Below are positions 1-5,703 of a stretch of DNA of 5,862 nt, piece after piece. The position numbers and the translations under genes are program-made. This DNA comes from Schlesneria sp. (GTDB lineage: Bacteria > Planctomycetota > Planctomycetia > Planctomycetales > Planctomycetaceae), in the NCBI GenBank assembly GCA_025353525.1, contig JANXOO010001316.1:1-5862 (forward strand). The letters are read 5' to 3'. The notes under the pieces were generated by a model. That model was not told where the DNA came from and did no database searches. It saw only the letters and a list, made by a program, of their open reading frames with translations. How positions within the stretch are numbered: position 1 is the stretch's first letter; each line of letters opens with the position of its first letter.

Positions 1-346
1 TGACCATTTGCCCTTCAGTGAAAGCAACGTTGACCAGTTCACCTTCAACCCGGCTGCGGATCGTCACGGTCTTGAAGGCGGTTACCGTGCCCAGACCATT
101 GATAAAGACATCCATATCTTTCTGTGCAACGATCGCGGTTACCACCGGAACCACGCGAGCGGGTGCCGATGTCACAGTCGTTGTAGAGCCTCCGCCGAAC
201 GCGGCCGAAGCACGGGCTGACAGTGCGTCACGAAAGGTCCAGCCGACTGCCAATGCGACGACTGCGAACAGTAACGTCGAGTAACCGAGCCAGAAAGTCG
301 TTCGATTCGTTTCAGCAGCAGGCGATTTTGTATTGGAAATTGACAT
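1..346 (-). CDS. RND efflux periplasmic adaptor, MdtA-like (5' part only)
   Basis: This is the N-terminal 115 residues of a membrane fusion protein that would link an inner-membrane RND pump to an outer-membrane channel; the rest lies beyond the left edge. Residues 1-17 are polar, and about 18-37 form one hydrophobic helix (FWLGYSTLLFAVVALAVGW) that should anchor the protein or act as an uncleaved signal. After a Gly/Ser/Thr linker comes the family's hallmark start of the barrel and lipoyl region: VPVVTAIVAQKDMDVFINGL, then GTVTAFKTVTIRSRVEGEL, then VAFTEGQMV. This matches the usual MdtA/AcrA pattern of GLGTV, TV.VRSRV.GEL and F.EGQ.V. The start is the ATG at 346-344, because an in-frame TGA at 373-371 closes the frame upstream with no other good start. 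No clear Shine-Dalgarno sequence precedes it. A pump gene would be expected further left. The pump substrate cannot be told from this part. Confidence 0.9.
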   Translation of the reverse strand, partial: MSISNTKSPAAETNRTTFWLGYSTLLFAVVALAVGWTFRDALSARASAAFGGGSTTTVTSAPARVVPVVTAIVAQKDMDVFINGLGTVTAFKTVTIRSRVEGELVNVAFTEGQMV

Positions 347-396
347 CGTTAAATTTAAAAAAACCGTTATTCATTTTATGACATGACAGCATGGCA

Positions 397-405
397 ATTC
401 TACCA
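397..405 (-). promoter_or_regulatory. Extended -10 promoter candidate for the RND adaptor
   Basis: Read on the minus strand, this is TGG followed by TAGAAT, an extended -10 element (TGn plus a hexamer one base from TATAAT). It lies about 50 bases upstream of the adaptor ATG. No good -35 hexamer sits 17 bases further up. That position is occupied by the 17-bp tandem repeat, which would suit an activator-dependent promoter. This is pattern matching only. Confidence 0.3.
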
Positions 406-411
406 CACTCT

Positions 412-445
412 TGTCATCGACGTACGAATGTCATCGACGTACGAA
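412..445. repeat. Exact 17-bp tandem repeat, possible operator
   Basis: Two perfect, adjacent copies of TGTCATCGACGTACGAA occupy 412-428 and 429-445. Each holds the 6-bp palindrome CGTACG. The pair lies in the 159-bp gap between the propeller gene and the RND adaptor, immediately upstream of the -10 candidate at 397-405, in the position where an activator would bind. The repeat itself is certain. Its role as a binding site is inferred, and a chance or replication-slippage duplication is the alternative. Confidence 0.6.
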
Positions 446-462
446 GTTTTTATGCAATCCGG

Positions 463-489
463 AAACCCGGGACTGATGCCGCCGGGCTT
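463..489 (-). terminator. Weak terminator-like hairpin after the propeller gene
   Basis: The arms 463-470 (AAACCCGG) and 482-489 (CCGGGCTT) pair over 8 bp with one G-U pair and an 11-base loop. The hairpin starts 16 bases past the stop codon of the minus-strand propeller gene. No run of U follows on the minus strand, so classic intrinsic termination is doubtful. It may only protect the 3' end. Confidence 0.25.
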
Positions 490-505
490 GTCCTGGAACT
501 TCAAA

Positions 506-1615
506 TTATGGCAGTGGCACCGTGCGAAGATCTTGTGTTCCGTCTGCCGATTGCACCAGCACCACGGCGGCGTCCTCGTTGAATCGATCCAGTTGCACAG
601 TCCCCTTCAGGTCGGCGATCGTTTCGTATGCCTGGCCAGCCGTGTCGTCTTTCACAGGTGCCGTAATGCCGTCGTTACGACCGATATTATCCGTACTGAT
701 TTTCATGACCCCGCGCGCTGAATTCGAAAGCAGCAGAAAATCCTTCCCGTCTTTCCGGTACGAAATCATGTCGAGTGGCTGATTGCGATTTCCCAATTCT
801 GCAACGGTCGTTCCCCGCAGCGTTTCCGCAGGTTTCAGGTTGCCGATTGGAAAACGGACTAACGGTGTGCAAACGAATCCTGCCAGCAGACTTGGCTCGC
901 CATTAATGTTCATCGGGACGAATGTTCGAATCGCTGCGTAGTTTTCAACGCGCCCGTGTGCTCCGTGAAAAATTTCGACGCTCGTCCCCGTCAATCCGTC
1001 GGCAAACGGAAAAGGAATCTGATGAACGCTCGATGGCGACGCTCCTGCCGCAAGGCCCGAAGCGAAAACCTTTCCTTCAGCATACGCCAGGTCGGTGATC
1101 GAATCGTTGCGAGGGTTTCTGCTGCGACCGTTAACAACGACCTCTTTGTCTTCAGGTGCGTCAGGCAACACGACTTTCTGAAACGGAATCGTCGTGAGTG
1201 CGATCCGGGTCAGTTTGTCTGCTCCAGCAACTCGGACGATCGCCGGTGTCGCATCGGCCCCTTTGCCTTTGGTGACCGAAAGAAAAACCGCACCGCTGAC
1301 CGGGTTGGTTGCCAGGTCGTTAATCGCCACGTTGTCCGGTGTCGTCCCGAGCAGCGTCGCAACCTGCTTGTTCAACCCCTGGACCTGCAGTCGATCGATC
1401 GAAGCTGGCCCCTTCGAATCACCAGTAGCAATGGCAAAAATCGTCGCGCTTTTTGAATCCCCGACAAACAGAATTCCGTCCGGCCCGAAAGCCAACGCGC
1501 CCGCCGATTTCAGTTCCGGAGTTCCCTCTTTCATGCCCCAGTCTGCGGCGCGACCAATCGATCCCGCAAACAAACAACTAACGACGCCGATCACTACAAT
1601 AATTCGAAACGACAT
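506..1615 (-). CDS. Exported beta-propeller-like protein of unknown function
   Basis: A 369-residue protein with a clear signal peptide: MSFR, a hydrophobic core IIVVIGVVSCLFAGSIG, then a likely signal peptidase I cut near RAA-DWG (residues 22-25). It should therefore act outside the cytoplasm. The mature part carries spaced segments like the blades of an NHL or SMP-30 type propeller: SAGALAFGPDGILFVGDSKS near residue 40, INDLATNPVSGAVFLSV near 98, ITDLAYAEGKVFASGL near 172, and LDMISYRKDGKDFLLLSNSA near 282. No catalytic motif, haem-binding CxxCH or calcium-binding site stands out. The ATG at 1615 is preceded by a good Shine-Dalgarno sequence. The gene lies 145 bp downstream of the 55-codon gene on the same strand and may share its transcript. 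I do not recognise a named family; an uncharacterised planctomycete lineage protein is likely. Confidence 0.85.
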   Translation of the reverse strand: MSFRIIVVIGVVSCLFAGSIGRAADWGMKEGTPELKSAGALAFGPDGILFVGDSKSATIFAIATGDSKGPASIDRLQVQGLNKQVATLLGTTPDNVAINDLATNPVSGAVFLSVTKGKGADATPAIVRVAGADKLTRIALTTIPFQKVVLPDAPEDKEVVVNGRSRNPRNDSITDLAYAEGKVFASGLAAGASPSSVHQIPFPFADGLTGTSVEIFHGAHGRVENYAAIRTFVPMNINGEPSLLAGFVCTPLVRFPIGNLKPAETLRGTTVAELGNRNQPLDMISYRKDGKDFLLLSNSARGVMKISTDNIGRNDGITAPVKDDTAGQAYETIADLKGTVQLDRFNEDAAVVLVQSADGTQDLRTVPLP

Positions 1616-1621
1616 AAGATT

Positions 1622-1627
1622 CTCCCT
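1622..1627 (-). promoter_or_regulatory. Ribosome binding site of the propeller gene
   Basis: On the minus strand this reads AGGGAG, six bases before the ATG at 1615. It fixes that start. It also shows that this genome uses Shine-Dalgarno signals, which supports the similar site in front of the small gene at 1928. Confidence 0.7.
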
Positions 1628-1738
1628 GATTTTGAGTTCCCGCGCGAAGCAATTCGCCGGACACGTCCGAAAACGCGAAGACTTCCGTCGCCAAGTATGC
1701 AGTCCGGCACTTGAAATAGGAATCGCATCAACGATTTC

Positions 1739-1746
1739 TCACGTGA
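1739..1746. other. 8-bp palindrome in the 1616-1760 intergenic gap
   Basis: TCACGTGA is a perfect palindrome lying 15 bases beyond the stop codon of the small minus-strand gene and about 125 bases upstream of the propeller gene. It could be an operator half-site or a chance occurrence. Nothing else in 1616-1760 stands out apart from the ribosome binding site; I found no convincing -35/-10 pair there. Confidence 0.2.
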
Positions 1747-1760
1747 AAGTGGCGAAGATT

Positions 1761-1928
1761 TCAGGTTGAATTGCCGCCACACTGGCAAGGGTTCATACTG
1801 GTTGACTCTTCAGCCATTGGATCGGTATTGTCGAGCGCTTGCGCTAAAAAACGGGGACTGGCACCAGGAAGACCTTCAACGGGACCGCGAACAGGTTCAG
1901 GCAACTCTCTCTTAAACTCGAATTCCAT
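1761..1928 (-). CDS. Small acidic peptide with Cys-rich tail, possible processed peptide
   Basis: An ATG-started 55-codon frame. Several things argue it is real. A strong GGGAGG sits nine bases before the ATG. The composition is protein-like, rich in Glu, Pro and Gly: it begins MEFEFKRELPEPV and continues with PRFLAQALDNTDPMAEE. The plus-strand reading across the same bases, by contrast, is a low-complexity Ser/Gly/Pro/Arg/Asn string. The C-terminus is STSMNPCQCGGNST, two cysteines in a Ser/Thr/Gly-rich tail after an acidic region, which resembles the leader-plus-core layout of modified peptides. No signal peptide or membrane helix is present, and no modifying enzyme is encoded nearby. It is divergent from the HlyD-type adaptor and on the same strand as the exported propeller protein, 145 bp upstream of it. 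I do not recognise a family. That it is a gene is fairly likely; the peptide-precursor role is speculation. Confidence 0.6.
   Translation of the reverse strand: MEFEFKRELPEPVRGPVEGLPGASPRFLAQALDNTDPMAEESTSMNPCQCGGNST
1802..1831 (+). promoter_or_regulatory. Possible sigma-70-like promoter for the GAF-HlyD gene
   Basis: TTGACT at 1802-1807 and TATTGT at 1826-1831 are separated by 18 bases. They lie 100-150 bases upstream of the preferred TTG starts at 1930 or 1954. If real, the promoter lies inside the antisense small gene, and the coding sequence cannot begin as early as 1771. The -10 match is modest. Confidence 0.2.
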
Positions 1929-1937
1929 TTTGAATCG

Positions 1938-1943
1938 CCTCCC
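1938..1943 (-). promoter_or_regulatory. Strong ribosome binding site of the 55-codon gene
   Basis: GGGAGG on the minus strand, with nine bases between it and the ATG at 1928. It is the best Shine-Dalgarno match I found in the window and is the chief evidence that the small frame is translated. Confidence 0.6.
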
Positions 1944-1953
1944 ACGCACTCCA

Positions 1954-3936
1954 TTGACCAGCGACTCTGACGATGCCGATCAACATCGAATCGAGCAGTG
2001 CGTCGACAAGTTGTCTGAATTGGCCCGGTCCGATATCGAACCGGGTCCGTTTTTCGGGGAGACCCTGAGCTGCCTTCGGCAGTTTGGTTCCGTTCAATCT
2101 GCCCGGTTGTGGCGAAAAGATGTCGCAGGAAACTGGGATATCGCTGGCCAGTGGCCGACCGAACCGAACCCTCAGCCTGATCGCCGTGCGAACGACGACT
2201 TGTGGCTGACCGAGACCGCTGCCGCGCGGCAATGTTCGATACGAACCGGGAATTCCGGCCACAGCGGCAACGTCGTGACTGCCACGCGAATTCTTGGTCC
2301 AATCGTTCACTCTGGACAAACCGTTGCGTTGCTCGATGCAACGCACGAAGGTGTGCTGGTCGCCGATGAACAATCCGACGCCTGTCAGTTTTTGAATGCG
2401 ATCGCAGAAATCGCCGCAGACTATCTTTCGCTTTCGGAGCTGCGTCAGTTGCGATCAGCGCGATCACAATGGCAGCAATGGGATCAGTTCACTGTCGGAC
2501 TGATGCGAATCACCGACTTGCAACGGTTAGCTGCAATGATCGTCAACGACGGTCGTTTGTTGGTCGAGTGCGATCGGTTGACACTGCTGCATCGGGTCAA
2601 TTCTGGATTCGCGACGGTCGGTGTCACCGGTGTTGATCGTGTCGAGTCGCGTTCGAACTCAGTCCGCGCACTGGAATCAGTGGCCCGGCACGTGACGACC
2701 GTGAACCGTTCCGCGTGGTTCAATTCACATTCGTCCGGAAGTGATGTCGACACCACGTTCGCAAGCGATCTTGCCGAATATGCCCGTCTGACGAATGTCC
2801 GGGCGTCGGGATTGATTCCGATCACGTCGACCTCTGTCGATTCCGGCGTCACATCGAACAACGCCGAACAAAACGTCGTTCGAGCGGTGCTCGTTGTCGA
2901 GCAATTCCGTGATGTTTCCGATTTTGCCGCATGGAGGTCCAGGTCCGAACTGTTGGCTCGGCGGTGCGAACCTCAGTTGAATGCCGTTCTGGATCGCGAG
3001 TCAATCCCGTTTCTGAAACTGATGCAGCAACTGCGTCGCGTGCCCCTGTGGCTGCGACGACCGGGCGTTCGAATGGGACTTCTGGCATCGCCTTTCCTGA
3101 TCGCTGTGCTGACGTTCGTTCCGGCCGAATTCACTGTGACCGGAAAAGCCGAACTGGTTCCTGACGTTCGTCGTGAGATTTTTGCGAGCAGTTCGGGGAT
3201 TGTTGATCGAGTGTTTGTCAAACACGGGGACATCGTCGAAGCCGATCAACCGCTGGTCTCCCTGCACGATCCTCAACTGGCACTGGATCTGCCAAAAATC
3301 TCTGGCGAAATCGATGTCGTGCGTGAACGCTTGAGGGGAGTTCTCGCGTCGCGACTGGCAGGTGGTTCGACTCCCGATGCCGCAAACCGGGCGCGACAAC
3401 TGACGGCTGATGAAGAAGAACTCAAGGAACGGCAACGATCGCTCGAACGACAAAGGAATCTGATCGAGCAGCAGCAGGCGTCACTGATGTTACGGAGTCC
3501 GATTCGCGGAAAGGTACTGACATGGGATGTCGCGACGTTACTTTCGGCACGCCCCGTCGAACGTGGACAAGTCTTGTTAACCGTGGGTGATACCGATGGT
3601 CCGTGGGTGATCGAAATGCGAATCCCCGACAAGGATTTTGGACACGTCCGCAACGGTCGTCAGCGATTGAAGCCGAACCTTGATGTCGATTTTCTGGTGG
3701 CCTCCGATCACCGGCATTCGTATCGCGGCACGATTCGCGATGTCGCCGAAACGACGCAGTTCGACGACCAGATCGGAAACTGCGTGGCAATCACAGTCAC
3801 GATCGAAGAGGCTCCTTCAGGCGACCGGCGAGCCGGCACATCTGTGATCTCTCGCATCCGTTGTGGCAAGCGTGCGATCGGATACGTTTGGCTCCACGAT
3901 CTGATCGACGCCATCCGAACTCGTTTGATCTGGTAG
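1954..3936 (+). CDS. GAF-GAF-HlyD membrane-anchored adaptor protein
   Basis: A fusion of cytoplasmic sensor-like domains with a secretion adaptor. Numbering from the TTG at 1954 (660 residues), about 12-155 is a degenerate GAF-like region (ELARSDIEPGPFF, then SARLWRKD). About 173-355 is a better GAF domain containing IVNDGRLLVECDRLTLL and RSNSVRALE. A membrane helix is at about 375-391 (GLLASPFLIAVLTFVPA). A split lipoyl domain surrounds IFASSSGIVDRVFVKHGD (from 409), then DQPLVSLHDPQL. A Glu/Arg/Gln-rich coiled coil covers about 445-513, the second lipoyl half LMLRSPIRGKVL follows, then a barrel (RGQVLLTVGDTDGPWVIEM). The C-terminus GYVWLHDLIDAIRTRLIW looks complete. No in-frame ATG exists before the GAF region; TTG at 1771, 1930 or 1954 are the choices. 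I prefer 1954 because homology-like sequence begins just after it and 1771 would overlap the small antisense gene, but no start has a good ribosome binding site. Planctomycete relatives often sit beside an M50/HlyD membrane protein, which is absent here. Substrate unknown. Confidence 0.85.
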   Translation: MTSDSDDADQHRIEQCVDKLSELARSDIEPGPFFGETLSCLRQFGSVQSARLWRKDVAGNWDIAGQWPTEPNPQPDRRANDDLWLTETAAARQCSIRTGNSGHSGNVVTATRILGPIVHSGQTVALLDATHEGVLVADEQSDACQFLNAIAEIAADYLSLSELRQLRSARSQWQQWDQFTVGLMRITDLQRLAAMIVNDGRLLVECDRLTLLHRVNSGFATVGVTGVDRVESRSNSVRALESVARHVTTVNRSAWFNSHSSGSDVDTTFASDLAEYARLTNVRASGLIPITSTSVDSGVTSNNAEQNVVRAVLVVEQFRDVSDFAAWRSRSELLARRCEPQLNAVLDRESIPFLKLMQQLRRVPLWLRRPGVRMGLLASPFLIAVLTFVPAEFTVTGKAELVPDVRREIFASSSGIVDRVFVKHGDIVEADQPLVSLHDPQLALDLPKISGEIDVVRERLRGVLASRLAGGSTPDAANRARQLTADEEELKERQRSLERQRNLIEQQQASLMLRSPIRGKVLTWDVATLLSARPVERGQVLLTVGDTDGPWVIEMRIPDKDFGHVRNGRQRLKPNLDVDFLVASDHRHSYRGTIRDVAETTQFDDQIGNCVAITVTIEEAPSGDRRAGTSVISRIRCGKRAIGYVWLHDLIDAIRTRLIW

Positions 3937-3981
3937 GTCGCCTTTGCGGGGGTCAGAGTTGTGCACGGCACCCCGGGCGAC
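3937..3981 (+). terminator. Split-stem hairpin abutting the adaptor stop codon
   Basis: The outer arms GTCGCC (3937-3942) and GGCGAC (3976-3981) pair perfectly, and the inner arms GGGGT (3949-3953) and ACCCC (3970-3974) also pair. They are separated by a lopsided internal loop and enclose a 16-base loop holding GTGCAC. It begins directly after the TAG at 3934-3936. No U run follows, so it is more likely a transcript 3'-end structure or Rho-type boundary than a strong intrinsic terminator. It marks a break between the adaptor and the thioredoxin unit. Confidence 0.35.
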
Positions 3982-4040
3982 TCTCCGCCGTTGCGTCGCG
4001 ACCAAGAGGATTGACAACCTGCAAACAAAGTCTGGCTGCG

Positions 4041-4044
4041 AGGA
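4041..4044 (+). promoter_or_regulatory. Ribosome binding site for the small gene at 4052
   Basis: AGGA lies seven bases before the ATG at 4052, a good spacing. The competing ATGs at 4044 and 4048 overlap it or are too close to it (4048 is only three bases away). The site therefore favours the 78-codon frame among three overlapping possibilities. Confidence 0.35.
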
Positions 4045-4051
4045 TGGATGA

Positions 4052-4288
4052 ATGCCCGTCGTTCCAAAGAAATTCCGATCCACGGCTTACGTCACACTGT
4101 ATCTCTCAATTATGATCCCGATGAATTCCGTATCTGCCCACCTTGTGCGGCATCAACCGGGATCATTGCACGAAGTCAGCGTCCGCCGGAACGCGAGGTG
4201 CCGGAGACATGTTTCGGAACTCATTGATGAAACCGGTTTTCGACGAATCGCTGAAGTTGAAACACAATCAATTGAAACCCTTCATTGA
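4052..4288 (+). CDS. Possible small exported protein, unknown function
   Basis: A 78-residue frame with an ATG, an AGGA seven bases upstream, and an N-terminus that looks like a signal peptide: MPVVPKKFRS, the hydrophobic run TAYVTLYLSIMIPM, then NSVSA-HL as a plausible cleavage site. The mature part would be about 49 residues, basic in its first half (VRRNARCRRHVSELI) and acidic at the end (AEVETQSIETLH), with one cysteine. It ends 14 bases before the thioredoxin ATG, so the two could be one operon. Two other frames compete here: a 59-residue one at 4048-4227 containing EFRICPPC, and a frame ending at 4346 that contains KPFIEQIEHYGFSDEMV. Only one, or none, is likely real; decayed remnants of a former gene are also possible. 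I recognise no family. Confidence 0.35.
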   Translation: MPVVPKKFRSTAYVTLYLSIMIPMNSVSAHLVRHQPGSLHEVSVRRNARCRRHVSELIDETGFRRIAEVETQSIETLH

Positions 4289-4302
4289 ACAGATCGAACA
4301 CT

Positions 4303-4863
4303 ATGGATTTTCTGACGAAATGGTCCGAGGGATTGAGCTACGATGAATTTCTTAAACGATACGCATCCCCCGACCAGTTCGGTCGCTGGGAGGCGATGTC
4401 CCGCGAAGTCGCGTTAACGGACGCTCAACGAACATTACTCGACGGATTTCAGCGAGACATGCTTGTCATCGTCGTCGCAGGAGCATGGTGCGGGGATTGC
4501 ATTCAACAGTGTCCGATCTTCGATGTCTTCGCCAGGCAAACGCCCCGATTGAAAATTCGGTACTTCGACCGGGACGACCACGGCGATGTTGCCGATGCAC
4601 TCTCGATTTGCGGCGGCCGTCGGGTTCCCTCGGTCTTGTTGATGGCAGAAGACGGAGCTCCTTGCGGTCGCTACGGCGATCGAACGCTCGCCAAATACCG
4701 AGACTCGGCGTCGTCGTTGACTGGTGCCGCATGTCCTACCGGACTTGTTCCGGAAAAAGGTTCGCTTCAGGCTGCCGTAATTCAGGAATGGCTGGAACAA
4801 TTCGAGCGAGTTCAACTGATGCTGCGCCTCTCGCCGAGGTTACGCCAAAAACACGGTGACTGA
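4303..4863 (+). CDS. Thioredoxin-fold protein with WCGDC active site
   Basis: A 186-residue protein built around a thioredoxin domain. About residues 1-50 are an N-terminal helical extension (MDFLTKWSEGLSYDEFLKRY and after). Strand MLVIVVAG leads to AWCGDCIQQCPIF, where C63 and C66 are the redox pair, followed by helix and strand LKIRYFDRDD. The cis-proline loop is RRVPSVLLMAEDG with P109. It ends in a helical tail with EWLEQFERVQLM. Further cysteines are C70, C103, C121 and C144. There is no signal peptide, so it should act in the cytoplasm, reducing disulfides or being read out as a redox state. CGDC instead of the usual CGPC changes the expected redox potential. The ATG at 4303 is preferred over a TTG at 4285; there is no clear ribosome binding site, suggesting coupling to an upstream frame. 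Its TGA overlaps the next gene's ATG by one base (4861-4865). Confidence 0.85.
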   Translation: MDFLTKWSEGLSYDEFLKRYASPDQFGRWEAMSREVALTDAQRTLLDGFQRDMLVIVVAGAWCGDCIQQCPIFDVFARQTPRLKIRYFDRDDHGDVADALSICGGRRVPSVLLMAEDGAPCGRYGDRTLAKYRDSASSLTGAACPTGLVPEKGSLQAAVIQEWLEQFERVQLMLRLSPRLRQKHGD

Positions 4864-5648
4864 TGGACGTGAATCGAAGGCTCGAACCCAAGGGACTGCA
4901 TACCGTTCTGGTGCTGGGTGATACCGATCGCGCCGAGATGCGTTCATTGGCCCGCTGGTTGCACGACCGGATTGGAGCTGCCGGTCACTTCGTCGCTGCT
5001 GCCGATACCAGTCAGGTCGACAAGGTCATCACGACCGACATTTTTCCGGAACTGATAGTGGTATTCCAGAGTTGGCCCGATCAATTCCCGGCCCGGGATG
5101 TGAGCAACCTGTTCGCGATTGCACCCCTGGCGCGAATCGTCGTTTGCTACGGAGCGTGGTGCGAATCAGACGGACGAAATCGCCAGGTTTGGCCACAATC
5201 CGTTTGCGTTCCTGTTTGGGCCGCAACAGCTCGCATTGACCGTGAATGGCGGCTGATTCAATCGCCTGGCGACGAGCCGCCAATCCCGTCGTCGGCTTCG
5301 CGAGACGAAGTGTTCGCAGCCGATCATCCTGCGATCAAAGCGGGGTCTGACACTCCGACGGCTTACATCGACACGCCCGATGCGAGTTACCGTCAATTCC
5401 TGATTGAATACCTGACCGAAGCCGGATTTCGAATCACCGAAGTCAATCCGGCCATTCTGGTGTTCGACGCGGATCCGTGGGGCGCTCAGCGAATCGAAGC
5501 TTTGATGGCACTTCGTCAAAAGTATACTGATGCCGGTTTTGTCGCCGCAGCAAGTCTGATTCAGCCACCACTCGAAGAAGAATTGCGGCGACTCGGTATT
5601 AACGCAGTATTCCCAAAACTGGGAGGGCGAATCCCCCGCACGGCATAA
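4863..5648 (+). CDS. Tandem receiver-like protein of unknown function
   Basis: A 261-residue protein that reads as two response-regulator receiver folds with no output domain. The first (about 13-125) has strand TVLVLGDTDRAEMRSLARWL, then ELIVVFQSWPDQF, where the phosphoacceptor Asp should be but F68/Q69 stand instead. It continues with RIVVCYGAWC and has no conserved lysine, so it is a pseudo-receiver. The second (about 165-255) has TAYIDTPDASYRQFLIEYL, AILVFDADPW, GFVAAASLI and INAVFPKLG. D202, S231 and K252 are spaced like the Asp, Ser/Thr and Lys of real receivers, but about 12 residues are missing between the first strand and D202, as if helix 2 were lost. The start is fixed by the one-base overlap with the thioredoxin stop, implying translational coupling. 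There is no DNA-binding or enzymatic domain. A regulator or scaffold partnered with the thioredoxin is the natural guess; the fold call rests on motif reading alone. Confidence 0.75.
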   Translation: MDVNRRLEPKGLHTVLVLGDTDRAEMRSLARWLHDRIGAAGHFVAAADTSQVDKVITTDIFPELIVVFQSWPDQFPARDVSNLFAIAPLARIVVCYGAWCESDGRNRQVWPQSVCVPVWAATARIDREWRLIQSPGDEPPIPSSASRDEVFAADHPAIKAGSDTPTAYIDTPDASYRQFLIEYLTEAGFRITEVNPAILVFDADPWGAQRIEALMALRQKYTDAGFVAAASLIQPPLEEELRRLGINAVFPKLGGRIPRTA

Positions 5649-5679
5649 GTCTCATAAGTCCCATGCATCTCATAAGTCC
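5644..5679. repeat. 9-bp tandem repeat, four units, third one degenerate
   Basis: Units of 9 bp run from 5644: CATAAGTCT, CATAAGTCC, CATGCATCT, CATAAGTCC. The array begins within the last codons of the receiver-like gene (its TAA is inside unit one) and fills much of the 55-bp gap before the sigma factor. It may be a short tandem repeat of the kind scattered between genes, or a phased binding site; units 9 bp apart do not sit on one face of the helix, while units 18 bp apart nearly do. Confidence 0.6.
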
Positions 5680-5703
5680 ATTGATTTCAAAGCAAAGAAA
5701 GTA

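Noticed and set aside
956..1456. 166-codon plus-strand open frame inside the propeller gene
   Set aside because: It is rich in Arg, Cys and Ser with no recognisable motif and lies wholly antisense to a gene with a signal peptide and a good ribosome binding site; it is a shadow.
1572..1577. VVSC in the propeller protein's signal sequence as a lipoprotein lipobox
   Set aside because: The cysteine at residue 14 lies in the middle of the hydrophobic core, with further hydrophobic residues and a better RAA cleavage site after it.
1594..1788. 64-codon minus-strand frame across the gap between the small gene and the propeller gene
   Set aside because: It overlaps both flanking genes, has no ribosome binding site I can see, and its composition is not protein-like.
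1834..1845. AGCGC-TT-GCGCT inverted repeat
   Set aside because: A 2-base loop and 5-bp arms inside the small coding frame; too short to mean anything on its own.
1844..2467. 207-codon minus-strand frame antisense to the GAF region
   Set aside because: Arg/Ser/Thr-rich composition typical of an antisense shadow, opposite a clearly domain-bearing gene.
4011..4040. TTGACA at 4011-4016 as a -35 for the thioredoxin unit
   Set aside because: No hexamer resembling TATAAT lies 16-18 bases downstream, so it is probably chance.
5612..5626. CCC-AAAACT-GGG hairpin near the end of the receiver-like gene as a terminator
   Set aside because: The stem is only three G-C pairs, lies inside the coding sequence and has no U run.
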